From: Saprospiraceae bacterium
GTDB taxonomy: Bacteria; Bacteroidota; Bacteroidia; Chitinophagales; Saprospiraceae
DNA length: 64,000 bases
Assembly (NCBI GenBank): GCA_026129545.1
Contig: JAHCHX010000001.1
Span: 2,541,501-2,605,500 of the forward strand
Reading direction: 5' to 3'
This document shows, one piece after another, positions 50,064 through 57,853 of this stretch (positions within the stretch are counted from its first letter, which is position 1; each line of letters starts with the position of its first letter). A program made the translations under genes and the position numbers. The notes under the pieces are model-generated. The model searched no databases and was not told where the DNA came from. It saw only the letters and a program-made list of their open reading frames with translations.

Positions 50064-51002
50064 ATGAACCATCGGAACAGACTCTTCCTCTCGCTTTTGG
50101 CAGTGCTTGCTTTGGGCGCTTGTGTCAAAACCGAAATCGTCCCAGAAATTTTGGAGCCAACGCTCCGTGTCGAACCCGCCGCCATTTCACTTTCCATCGG
50201 GCAGACCCGCCAGTTGTCTGGCACCTACATCAATGAATTGGGCGAAAACCAATCTGGGCTTGTGGAGTGGCGCTCTTCGGCCCCGGCGGTGGCTTCGGTC
50301 AGTACCGCGGGCTTTGTGACTGCTGTTGCCGCTGGTCAGGCATGGGCCGTCGCCACAGCCCCGGGCGGGTTGGCCGATTCTGTGCTTGTGACCGTCGCGG
50401 TCAACAACAATTCGGTGGCAAAAGTGGTCATCACGACTGCCCAGACCTCTCTCGGCGTGGGTGCCCATCTCCAACTGAGCGCCAAAGCCTACAATGCCGC
50501 GAACCAAGAGCTGCCCTCGCCCAACGTGAACTGGACGAGCGCCAACCTCGCGGTGCTGACCGTCAGCGCCAGCGGCATCGCCACTGGGAAAAGCGAGGGG
50601 ATATCGGCAGTGACGGCTTCCGTCAACGGGGTGAAGAGCCTGCCCGTTACGTTCCAAGTGACACCTGCCGGAGGTGTTTCGCGCAGCGGCACTTTTTCGG
50701 GCAACATGGGGTATTCGGTGAAAGGAACGACCACCCTGCAACAAACAGGCGCGGGGCTTCGACTTTTGCTCGGCAGCGATTTCCAATCGTCCAACGGCCC
50801 ACAGCTCGGCGTTTATTTGGCAAAAACAGCCTCCGGCTCGCTGAGCTCGCAAAACAGCCTGAAACTCGCCAACCTGCTCAGCAACAGCGGCGCACAAGAA
50901 TACGCCGTGCCCGCAGGCGTGGGGCTTACTGATTTCAACTATGTGGTGATTTACTGCATCCCGTTCAACGTGCGTTTCGGCACGGCGCAGCTTGGAAATT
51001 AG
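50064..51002 (+). CDS. Lipoprotein with two BID_2-type Ig domains and a DM13 domain
   Basis: 312 residues. Lipoprotein signal MNHRNRLFLSLLAVLALGAC. Two bacterial Ig-like (Big_2) repeats: about 35-115 (LSIGQTRQLSGTYINELGEN, VEWRSSAPAVASVSTAGFVT) and 120-205 (VNWTSANLAVLTVSASGIAT). The C-terminus (about 212-312) is a DM13 domain, with GSDFQSSNGPQLGVYLAKT and the conserved cysteine in VVIYCIPFNVRFGTAQLG. DM13 domains are considered redox or electron-transfer related; here the domain is held at the cell surface on Ig spacers. Upstream of an outer-membrane protein gene, with a palindromic repeat between. Confidence 0.85.
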   Translation: MNHRNRLFLSLLAVLALGACVKTEIVPEILEPTLRVEPAAISLSIGQTRQLSGTYINELGENQSGLVEWRSSAPAVASVSTAGFVTAVAAGQAWAVATAPGGLADSVLVTVAVNNNSVAKVVITTAQTSLGVGAHLQLSAKAYNAANQELPSPNVNWTSANLAVLTVSASGIATGKSEGISAVTASVNGVKSLPVTFQVTPAGGVSRSGTFSGNMGYSVKGTTTLQQTGAGLRLLLGSDFQSSNGPQLGVYLAKTASGSLSSQNSLKLANLLSNSGAQEYAVPAGVGLTDFNYVVIYCIPFNVRFGTAQLGN

Positions 51003-51008
51003 GAAACC

Positions 51009-51041
51009 ACGTTTACGAAACTTTGAAAGTTTCGTAAACGT
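51009..51041. repeat. 33-bp perfect palindrome, copy 2
   Basis: Arms ACGTTTACGAAACTTT (51009-51024) and AAAGTTTCGTAAACGT (51026-51041) around a single G. It differs from copy 1 (26605-26637) at two paired positions, both compensated, so the stem has been kept. It lies 6 nt after the DM13 lipoprotein stop and may terminate that transcript. Confidence 0.85.
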
Positions 51042-51087
51042 CCCACCCGCCTTATCCTGTAAATCTTGTGAATCCTGTCAAAAAGAC

Positions 51088-51948
51088 ATGAAAAATAAAA
51101 CTATCGCACTTGTCACATTCTTTTTGCTCGCCGCCGCGCCTATGTTTGCCAACGGCTGGCCGCAGCCCAAAGGTCACGGCTTTTTCAAACTTGATTTTTC
51201 GTTCATACGCGCTCGCAGTTATTTTGGCCCCGATGGCAACATTTACGACCTCAACGGCTCTCGCACTTTGCTGGGCAACTACACCACCGCTTTTTATGGC
51301 GAATATGGCCTTACGAACAAATTGACTGCCATCGGATACGTCCCGTTTTTGGTGCGCAACACAGTGAACGAAGGCGTGGGCGCGATTACGGGCGAGGTGC
51401 TGCAACCGGGCTTGGAAAACACGGCTTTTGGCGATGTTGACCTCGGTATTCGCTACGTTTTTTTGAAAAAAGGTAGTTTCGTGCTAAGCGGCTCGGCTTG
51501 GCTCGGCATCCCCAGCGGCGACTACACGAACCCTGACTTGCTCTACACGGGCGACGGCGAGTGGAGCCAACAACTCCGCGTCGAGTGGGGCTACGGCGCT
51601 GCTCGTTGGTACACCAATGGCTTCGCAGGCATCAATCATCGCACGAAAGGTTTTTCCGAAGAGTTTCGCTACCAAGTCGAGGCGGGTTATTGGCTGGTGC
51701 AGAGCAGGCTTTTGGCTTCGGCCAAACTCGCCGGGGTCAAGTCCTTTTTCAATGGCAACCCTGACGGCACCACGAACGGCCTTTTCGCCAATAATGTGGA
51801 GTATGTATCTCCACAGCTTGGCCTTGCTTGGGAGCATAAAGGGAAATGGGGGGTAAGCGCCCTTGTCGCTGGCGCGTTTGTCGGCACCAATGCATTGGCC
51901 GCGCCATCGGTGTCGGTGGGGCTGTATCGGAAGGTGGGAGGCTGGTGA
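51088..51948 (+). CDS. Outer-membrane beta-barrel, MetA-phenol-degradation-transporter-like
   Basis: 286 residues, signal MKNKTIALVTFFLLAAAPMFANG. The mature protein alternates short beta strands (FFKLDFSFIRARSYFG, AFYGEYGLTNKLTAIGYVPF, GDVDLGIRYVFLKKGSFVLS, LGLAWEHKGKWGVSALVAGA) and ends in an aromatic residue, as barrels do. The pattern GDVDLGIRYVF...AWLGIPSGDY matches the family annotated as transporters of a phenol degradation pathway, though substrates are not known. ATG 51088 chosen; the frame extends upstream through the palindrome. A 281-nt gap follows (51949-52229), with a candidate promoter but no gene. Confidence 0.75.
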   Translation: MKNKTIALVTFFLLAAAPMFANGWPQPKGHGFFKLDFSFIRARSYFGPDGNIYDLNGSRTLLGNYTTAFYGEYGLTNKLTAIGYVPFLVRNTVNEGVGAITGEVLQPGLENTAFGDVDLGIRYVFLKKGSFVLSGSAWLGIPSGDYTNPDLLYTGDGEWSQQLRVEWGYGAARWYTNGFAGINHRTKGFSEEFRYQVEAGYWLVQSRLLASAKLAGVKSFFNGNPDGTTNGLFANNVEYVSPQLGLAWEHKGKWGVSALVAGAFVGTNALAAPSVSVGLYRKVGGW

Positions 51949-52142
51949 TGCGGCAATGGGTGTCCTAAGCGGGGCGCTTCGTGACCGTGTGCCACAGGGT
52001 GAGGGTATTCACAAAATCACGGAGCACAAGAGTAGCCTGTCAGCCCATCACTCGCCAGTCCTTTTAAACTTTCTCTTACCTATACGAAGTCTGCTTCGCG
52101 CACGTTTTTGGCGGGCGATGGCGACAAACCATAAAATCGCGC

Positions 52143-52150
52143 TACTTTTG
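52143..52150 (+). promoter_or_regulatory. -7 box candidate for the PorG-like gene
   Basis: TACTTTTG matches TAnnTTTG, about 80 nt before ATG 52230; no good -33 element at the usual distance. A weaker candidate TATTCTTTTG lies right before the ATG. Confidence 0.35.
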
Positions 52151-52229
52151 CGGACGTTCCCCGAAATGTCCTTGATTTTTTACTCAAAAATTGATTTTCG
52201 AGGGTATTTCCCTGTATATTCTTTTGAAC

Positions 52230-53045
52230 ATGAAGCACATTCGATTTTGGGCGCTCTTGGGCGGACTTGTCCTGACCAGCCAATTTTCTTTCGCACAGAT
52301 GCGCGGCACGGAGGTGGGCGGATGGGTCGGCGCTTCGAACTATTTTGGCGACTTGAACACTAACTGGCGCGTCAATCGGCTCCACTTGTCGGGTGGTTTT
52401 GGCGCACGCTACAATTTCAACGACCGACTTGCGGCACGGCTGGGGTTCACCTATGGCAAAATCAGTGCCTTCGATGCCGATTCCCAAAACGAGTTTGAGC
52501 GTCGGCGCAATCTTTCTTTCGAGAGTATTTTGATTGATGGCACGGCTCAGTTCGAGTTCAACTTCATGCCCTACATTCACGGTCACAGAGATTTTTTCTA
52601 CACGCCTTATTTGTTTGCCGGCATCACGATGTTTTATTTCAACCCTCGCGCCGAGTTGGACGGGAAACGCTATGACTTGACAAAAATGGGCACGGAAGGG
52701 CAGTTTCGCGGCGAGGAATACAACACCACACAGGGTGCGCTTGCCTACGGGTTCGGTTTCAAGATGGACCTGTCATATCGCTGGAGCCTCAACATCGAGT
52801 TGAGCGGGCGCAAACTTTTCACCGACTATCTGGATGATGTGAGCGGATCTTACGCCGACATCCGCGACATCCGTGCGCAGCGCGGCGAAATCGCTGCCCA
52901 ACTGGCCGACCGCTCGCTGGAGCCCAAAATCGGGCAGCCCGGTCGCCAGCGCGGCAATGGGAAGAGCAACGATATGTATGCCTTCCTCACCATCGGGATG
53001 ATGTACTATTTTGGCGACATTCGCTGCCCGGAGTTTTTGCGGTAA
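52230..53045 (+). CDS. PorG-like (DUF6089) outer-membrane protein
   Basis: 271 residues; signal MKHIRFWALLGGLVLTSQFS ending SFAQ, then GTEVGGWVGASNYFGDLNT, the typical start of DUF6089 proteins of Bacteroidota, which include the T9SS-associated PorG. The rest is beta-barrel with FTYGKISAFDADSQNEFERR, FFYTPYLFAGITMFYFNPRA and a C-terminal FLTIGMMYYFGDIRCPEFLR. A role in T9SS or gliding is a family-level inference, supported by porQ and sprA in the same window. ATG 52230 is preferred over the upstream in-frame ATG at 52191, which would bury the signal. Confidence 0.8.
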   Translation: MKHIRFWALLGGLVLTSQFSFAQMRGTEVGGWVGASNYFGDLNTNWRVNRLHLSGGFGARYNFNDRLAARLGFTYGKISAFDADSQNEFERRRNLSFESILIDGTAQFEFNFMPYIHGHRDFFYTPYLFAGITMFYFNPRAELDGKRYDLTKMGTEGQFRGEEYNTTQGALAYGFGFKMDLSYRWSLNIELSGRKLFTDYLDDVSGSYADIRDIRAQRGEIAAQLADRSLEPKIGQPGRQRGNGKSNDMYAFLTIGMMYYFGDIRCPEFLR

Positions 53046-53053
53046 AAAAAGAT

Positions 53054-53761
53054 TCACAGGTCGCCCAATTGGGGGCGTATCAACAATTCCTCCACCACTG
53101 CCGCGTCGCTCAGATTATAGCAGCCCCATACTGCTTTGGCAATGTCGGTTGCTTCCATGAGGCGCTTTTCGGGAAAATCCGCGCCGCGCCAAGAGTCCGA
53201 CCAAGTGGCGCCGGGCAGGATGGCTGTCACTTTGATTCCCTTGGTTTTCATCTCTTCGCGCAGGCATTTGGAAAAGCCGAGCAGGGCAAATTTTGAGATG
53301 GTGTAAGCGCCGCCATTCGGGTAGGCTATGAGGCTGGCGATGCTGCACATATTGAAAATGTGGCCGCTGCGGTGCGACAGCATGGCTGGAAGCAAGGCCC
53401 GCGTGAGATGATAGGCGCTAAAAAGGTTGGTCTCCAACAAGGTTTCCAAAGAGCCTTCGCGCTCGTCGGCCACGCCGCCGGGCAGGTATATGCCAGCGTT
53501 GTTCACCAGCACGTCGAGGTGTTGCCAAGTGCTTTGAACAAAGCGGGCGAACTCCTGCACTTCTGACTTTTTCCCTACGTCAGCGGGGTAGGTATGCAGC
53601 TTTGTGTGGGGGAAACGGGTTTTCCACTCTGCTTGCATGGCATCCAAGTCAGCTTCCGTGCGCGCGCAGACGCAGAGGTCGAAGCCATGTTCGGCAAAAA
53701 TCTCGGCAATGGCACGCCCCAAGCCTTTCGTGGCACCTGTGACGACAGCGGTTTTGTTCAT
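53054..53761 (-). CDS. Short-chain dehydrogenase/reductase (SDR)
   Basis: 235 residues from ATG 53761 (MNKTAVVTGATKGLGRAIAE). Classical SDR motifs: cofactor TGATKGLG, DVLVNNAGIYL, catalytic Ser in NMCSIASL and YTISKF with Tyr and Lys. The Arg of LCVCARTEAD after strand 2 suggests NADPH. Substrate unknown; resembles FabG/oxidoreductase types. Convergent with the PorG-like gene (8 nt between stops) and divergent from mlaE. The frame upstream of 53761 is not coding. Confidence 0.88.
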   Translation of the reverse strand: MNKTAVVTGATKGLGRAIAEIFAEHGFDLCVCARTEADLDAMQAEWKTRFPHTKLHTYPADVGKKSEVQEFARFVQSTWQHLDVLVNNAGIYLPGGVADEREGSLETLLETNLFSAYHLTRALLPAMLSHRSGHIFNMCSIASLIAYPNGGAYTISKFALLGFSKCLREEMKTKGIKVTAILPGATWSDSWRGADFPEKRLMEATDIAKAVWGCYNLSDAAVVEELLIRPQLGDL

Positions 53762-53947
53762 AAACGTGGGAGATGAGCAATTGGTTATTGATATTGGTTG
53801 GCGGGCAGCCGTGTTTGCAGGACAATTTTTTTGCCTCAAAGTTTGAAAAAACTTGAACCTTTGAACCTGATTCCTTGCTTCAAGGATTTTTAAAAAATCG
53901 CCTTTGGGCAGCCTGCCCTCAAGTCGCAGCCCATTCGAGCCGCAAAT

Positions 53948-54706
53948 ATGGATTTTCTCTCAAGATACAACTATCTGCATCATCTGGGGCGCTACCTGCT
54001 GATGATGAAACAAGCATTTGGCCGCCCTGAAAAGCTTTCGATGTATTGGAAGGAGACCGCTCGGCAAATGAATGATATCGGTGTCGGTTCGCTCATCATC
54101 GTGTGCCTTATTTCTGTTTTTATCGGGGCAGTGGCGGCGGTGCAGTTTGCTTATCAGTTAGATGGTCAGCTAGTACCACGCTATTACATTGGCTACATTG
54201 TGCGCGATTTGGCGCTCATAGAGTTGTCGCCCACCATTACCTGTCTGGTCTTGGCGGGCAAAGTGGGTTCCAACATGGCTGCGGAAATCGGCGGGATGCG
54301 CCAGAAAGAACACATAGATGCCATGGAGGTGATGGGCGTGAACACCGCCGCTTATCTCATCACCCCAAAGTTGTTCGCGGCGGTGGTCGTCATTCCCCTG
54401 TTGGTTACTTTTTCGGCGTTTGTGGCCATCATCGGTGGGTATTTGGCGAGCGTCCCAACGGGTCTCATCACCGATGCCGAATACATTCAAGGGGTACGGT
54501 CTTTCTTTGTGCCGTACAATGTGTTTATGATGTATGTGAAATCGGTGGTGTTCGCATTCATCCTTACAAGTGTTTCCTGCTATCAAGGCTACTATGTGAA
54601 AGGCGGGAGCGTCGAGCTCGGCCAAGCCAGCACCCGTGCGGTGGTGTTTAGCGACATACTCATCCTGTTGGCGGACTACCTGATTGCGGTGTTGCTGACG
54701 GGCTGA
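53948..54706 (+). CDS. mlaE: MlaE-type ABC transporter permease
   Basis: 252 residues, five to six membrane helices. Family signatures: IGVGSLIIVCLISVFIGAVA, RYYIGYIVRDLALIELSPTI, LVLAGKVGSNMAAEIGGMRQ followed by KEHIDAMEVMGVN, and a C-terminal FAFILTSVSCYQGYYVKGGS. These define the permease of the Mla phospholipid transport system. The ATPase (MlaF) and substrate-binding MlaD genes are not next to it here, unlike the usual operon; the neighbour downstream is convergent porQ. Confidence 0.92.
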   Translation: MDFLSRYNYLHHLGRYLLMMKQAFGRPEKLSMYWKETARQMNDIGVGSLIIVCLISVFIGAVAAVQFAYQLDGQLVPRYYIGYIVRDLALIELSPTITCLVLAGKVGSNMAAEIGGMRQKEHIDAMEVMGVNTAAYLITPKLFAAVVVIPLLVTFSAFVAIIGGYLASVPTGLITDAEYIQGVRSFFVPYNVFMMYVKSVVFAFILTSVSCYQGYYVKGGSVELGQASTRAVVFSDILILLADYLIAVLLTG

Positions 54707-54717
54707 GCTTTTTTGTG

Positions 54718-54745
54718 CTTGCCCGGCCAAGCGGAGCGAGCGGGG
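54718..54745. repeat. Dispersed G+C-rich repeat, copy C (inverted)
   Basis: On the minus strand CGCTCGCTCCGCTTGGCC followed by GGGCAAGC matches copies A (19774-19800) and B (56647-56673) through the core CGCTCYGCTTGGCCGG. It lies between the convergent mlaE and porQ genes. Next to it GAGCGAGC / GCTCGCTC (54735-54757) forms a short hairpin. Confidence 0.6.
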
Positions 54746-54766
54746 GGGTGCTCGCTCGGATGGGTT

Positions 54767-55834
54767 TTAAAAAAACTCCTTTAAATTGGTATTTAGGCCA
54801 AAATGCACCACACCGCCCGCGAGGTGGTAGGCTCCATAACCAAAGTCAATGCGGAAACGGCTGACTTTGATGCCTACGCCGCCGGAAAATCCTGCGAGGC
54901 TCCGGTAGTTGCGCACCGACAACTCTTTCTTACGGAGATGATTGTAGCTAAATCGCAGCTGGAACGCCTCGTTGCGCCCCAGCAAAAATTCTCCGTTAAA
55001 AATAAGGTGTCGGAAAAAATTGTCCACACCATTGTTGCTCACGCCCGCTGTGGGGCTGCCGCCAAAAATGAGGGTGCCGTCGTCCTGAAAATTGGGGTCG
55101 TCGTAGCGTATTTCCCACTGGTGGAGGTGATGGGCGATGATGCCAAAGCGAAAAGGCAAGTATCTAAAACGCTTGGTAATGCCGATCTGTACATCGAATG
55201 GCAAGTCTTCCCGATTGCCGTTGTAGGTGGAGAGTTGAGTGCCTGCATTGCGCAGTACCAGCGCGGCCGTGAAGCGCCGAGCTGTGTCGGCATACAGCAT
55301 ACCAGCATCGGCCACGAGGGCGGAGGATTTGTAGATGTCGAGAGTGGAGAAGCCCATGCGGACGTTTAGGCCCAAGGATAGGCGGTCGGTGAGTGGACGC
55401 GCTGCGCCGAGGGTCAGCGCCGTCTCAGAGGCCTGCACATTGCCGCCCAATCTGTTGCCATATTCGTCGGCCAACGGAATGTCGCCGTAGCCCACATACT
55501 GGATACCCCCGTGCACGGTGAAGCCGATTTTCTTGAGGTCGTTGGCATAAGCGACATAGCCGTGCTGAATGTCGGACAAAAAGAAGTTGTGCTGGAAGGT
55601 GATGCGACCATCCATAGCCGGGTTCAGCGCGGCGGGGTTGGCCGCTGCGAAAGCCAAGTCATCGTCCTTCACTGCGATTTGCATTCCGCCCAATGCCGTG
55701 ATGCGGGCCGAGGGAGAAAGTTTCAGAAATGAAAACACCTGTTGACCTCCCGTGATTTGGGCATTTGCGTGATGCCAAGTGCCAAGAGCAAAAAGCAACG
55801 GGACTGCGGCGATTGTCCGTAAAAATATATGCAT
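54767..55834 (-). CDS. porQ: Type IX secretion system protein PorQ
   Basis: 355 residues, signal MHIFLRTIAAVPLLFALGTW ending HANAQ (ATG 55834), then GGQQVFSFLKLSPSARITAL followed by GGMQIAVKDDDLAFAAANPA, the PorQ/PorV-type start of this beta-barrel family. Internal strands include HGYVAYANDLKKIGFTVHGG and SLGLNVRMGFSTLDIY; the end is VHFGLNTNLKEFF. In P. gingivalis PorQ works with PorU, PorV and PorZ to attach cargo at the cell surface. With several T9SS cargoes in this window it fits a working T9SS. PorU/V/Z are not in the window. Confidence 0.87.
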   Translation of the reverse strand: MHIFLRTIAAVPLLFALGTWHHANAQITGGQQVFSFLKLSPSARITALGGMQIAVKDDDLAFAAANPAALNPAMDGRITFQHNFFLSDIQHGYVAYANDLKKIGFTVHGGIQYVGYGDIPLADEYGNRLGGNVQASETALTLGAARPLTDRLSLGLNVRMGFSTLDIYKSSALVADAGMLYADTARRFTAALVLRNAGTQLSTYNGNREDLPFDVQIGITKRFRYLPFRFGIIAHHLHQWEIRYDDPNFQDDGTLIFGGSPTAGVSNNGVDNFFRHLIFNGEFLLGRNEAFQLRFSYNHLRKKELSVRNYRSLAGFSGGVGIKVSRFRIDFGYGAYHLAGGVVHFGLNTNLKEFF

Positions 55835-55942
55835 GGTCGTATTGTTGTGTGTTCGTTGTGCGGATGAGGGCATCTCATGAGTCATTGAAAATTGCTCATT
55901 GCCAATGACGAAATGGCCTGTGAGACGACTTCGACATCACGC

Positions 55943-56560
55943 CTATTTTTTCCAAGTAGTCAGGCAGACACCTTTGTCGCATTGAGCGATTCTAATCAGT
56001 TCGCCGCTCTCGTTGTACTCTTTGAGCTCGCCGTGTTCCAGTGGTTCGTCCTCAAAAACGACATAGATACCCTCTGCCTTTAAGTTGCCATTTTCCCAGT
56101 ATTCCCAGAAAGGGCCGTCCTCCGTGTTGTTGCGAATCGTTACTTTTTCTTTGATGGCACCGTTCGGATAATAGACAATACTCAGCCCTTGCATCGCGCC
56201 ATCCACGAACTCCTGCTCGACGTATAGCTGGCCGCTCTCGTAGAATCTTTGATACTTGCCGTGATATTGCCCCCTGCGAAAACGCTCCACAGCTTCTGTT
56301 TTGCCATTGGGAAAATAAAATTTTCGCTCGCCATCCAGCGTGTCGTTGGTGTAGCGAGCCTCTTCGAGCAGTTGCCCATTGGCTGAAAAACGCTGGTAAA
56401 GACCTTCTTTGGCAAAATCCTGCTTCCGGCGTTGCCAGCGTTCCAATTGGCCCTCTTTGTCGCGGCTTTCCACCGTTTCCACAGGGTTGTTTTTGCAAAA
56501 AGAAATGAAAAGCGCCAAAAATCCGAATAGCGCCAAAAGTGATAATCGAGTGATTTGCAT
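55943..56560 (-). CDS. MORN-repeat (YwqK-like) lipoprotein
   Basis: 205 residues from ATG 56560 (MQITRLSLLALFGFLALFIS), with a lipobox-like ISFC. The mature part contains about five MORN-type repeats: GLYQRFSANGQLLEEARY, DGERKFYFPNGKTEAVERF, GKYQRFYESGQLYVEQEF, GLSIVYYPNGAIKEKVTI and GPFWEYWENGNLKAEGIY. These are often auto-named YwqK family antitoxin, but there is no toxin partner; a surface protein of unknown function is the safer description. Located between porQ and a divergent MoxR-type gene. Confidence 0.82.
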   Translation of the reverse strand: MQITRLSLLALFGFLALFISFCKNNPVETVESRDKEGQLERWQRRKQDFAKEGLYQRFSANGQLLEEARYTNDTLDGERKFYFPNGKTEAVERFRRGQYHGKYQRFYESGQLYVEQEFVDGAMQGLSIVYYPNGAIKEKVTIRNNTEDGPFWEYWENGNLKAEGIYVVFEDEPLEHGELKEYNESGELIRIAQCDKGVCLTTWKK

Positions 56561-56646
56561 GGAAAAATTAGTTTTGCCGCACAAACGTACGGGTTGACGA
56601 CAAAAGTCTCGTTCAGGCTGCCTGCCCCTGCGATTTTTTGCCAAAC

Positions 56647-56673
56647 CCGTCCGCTCTGCTTGGCCGGGCGGGC
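56647..56673. repeat. Dispersed G+C-rich repeat, copy B
   Basis: CCGTCCGCTCTGCTTGGCC followed by GGGCGGGC and then TTCAAACCAC. It resembles copy A (19774-19800) over about 36 nt, including the CAAACCAC tail. Lies 68 nt before the MoxR-type gene; a partial second piece (CCCGTCCGAACAG) follows at 56696. Confidence 0.6.
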
Positions 56674-56741
56674 TTCAAACCACAAACTTTCAAATCCCGT
56701 CCGAACAGATGCTCATCCGAGCGGGCGGAAAACTACAACCC

Positions 56742-57818
56742 ATGTCGCCTATCATACGTCCGCACGCCGAACAAGCCTACGCCCACGAACTGGCCGCCCT
56801 CGCGGCTCACGACGACCGCCCTCGCCCGACCAACTGGCGGCTCTCCCCTTGGGCTGTCGTCACCTACCTGCTGGGCGGGCAGGCGGGCGATGTGCGCATC
56901 GAGCCAAAATACTATGGTCGCCGCCGTCTTATCGAAATCGCCGTGGCCACGCTTGCCACAGACCGCGCCTTGCTCTTGCTCGGTGTGCCCGGCACGGCCA
57001 AGACTTGGGTTAGCGAACACCTTGCCGCTGCCATCAGCGGCGATAGCACACTGCTCGTGCAAGGCACCGCGGGGCTCAACGAGGAAGCACTCCGCTACGG
57101 CTGGAACTACGCACGCTTGCTCGCCGAAGGCCCTTCAGAGCAGGCACTCGTCGCCAGCCCAGTCATGGCGGCCATGCGCGAAGGCAAGTTGGTGCGCGTG
57201 GAAGAACTAACACGCATCCCCGCCGACGTGCAAGACACCCTCATCACCCTGCTCTCCGAAAAAACGATGCCTGTGGCCGAACTCAACACGGAAGTGCAAG
57301 CGCGTCAGGGCTTCAACCTCATTGCGACTTCCAACGACCGAGACAAAGGGGTGAACGAACTGTCAGCAGCTTTGCGACGGCGATTCAACACAGTAGTGCT
57401 GCCCTTGCCCGACACGCTGGCCGAGGAGGTGACAATCGTGCAAAATCGCGTGGCCGCATTAGGCAAATCCCTCGAACTGCCCCCAGAAGCGGCACCGGTG
57501 CGCGAGATACAGCGACTTGTCACCATATTCCGCGAGCTTCGGGGGGGCAAAACAGAAGATGGCCGCGAACGGCTCAAAAGCCCAACGGCTACCCTGAGCA
57601 CAGCCGAGGCCATTTCGGTGATACACCAGGGGCAGTCGCTCGCCGTGCATTTTGGCGATGGCGAACTTCACGCCCACGACCTTGCCGCCGGCCTTGTGGG
57701 TGCCATCGTGAAAGACCCCGCCACGGACGGCGCGGTCTGGCAAGAATATCTGGAAACAGTGGTGAAAAAACGCGACGACTGGCAAGACCTGTATCGCGCT
57801 TGCCGGGAGCTGAGTTGA
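56742..57818 (+). CDS. MoxR-type AAA+ ATPase
   Basis: 358 residues. Walker A GVPGTAKT (about 81-88), a Walker B region VRVEELTRIPADVQDTLITL, sensor-1 IATSNDRDKGVNELSAALRR and arginine-finger region RRRFNTVVLPLP. These place it in the MoxR/YehL branch of AAA+ chaperone-like ATPases, which usually work with von Willebrand A proteins. No such partner follows: the next gene, lspA, is convergent 35 nt away. ATG 56742 (MSPIIRPHAEQAY) chosen over 56709. Confidence 0.88.
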   Translation: MSPIIRPHAEQAYAHELAALAAHDDRPRPTNWRLSPWAVVTYLLGGQAGDVRIEPKYYGRRRLIEIAVATLATDRALLLLGVPGTAKTWVSEHLAAAISGDSTLLVQGTAGLNEEALRYGWNYARLLAEGPSEQALVASPVMAAMREGKLVRVEELTRIPADVQDTLITLLSEKTMPVAELNTEVQARQGFNLIATSNDRDKGVNELSAALRRRFNTVVLPLPDTLAEEVTIVQNRVAALGKSLELPPEAAPVREIQRLVTIFRELRGGKTEDGRERLKSPTATLSTAEAISVIHQGQSLAVHFGDGELHAHDLAAGLVGAIVKDPATDGAVWQEYLETVVKKRDDWQDLYRACRELS

Positions 57819-57853
57819 CGAAGGTTCATTCGCCGTTCGGGACGCGAGCCACT

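Noticed and set aside
55943..56560. YwqK-type antitoxin of a toxin-antitoxin pair
   Set aside because: The gene encodes a MORN-repeat lipoprotein with no small toxin gene beside it; the antitoxin label is an annotation habit.
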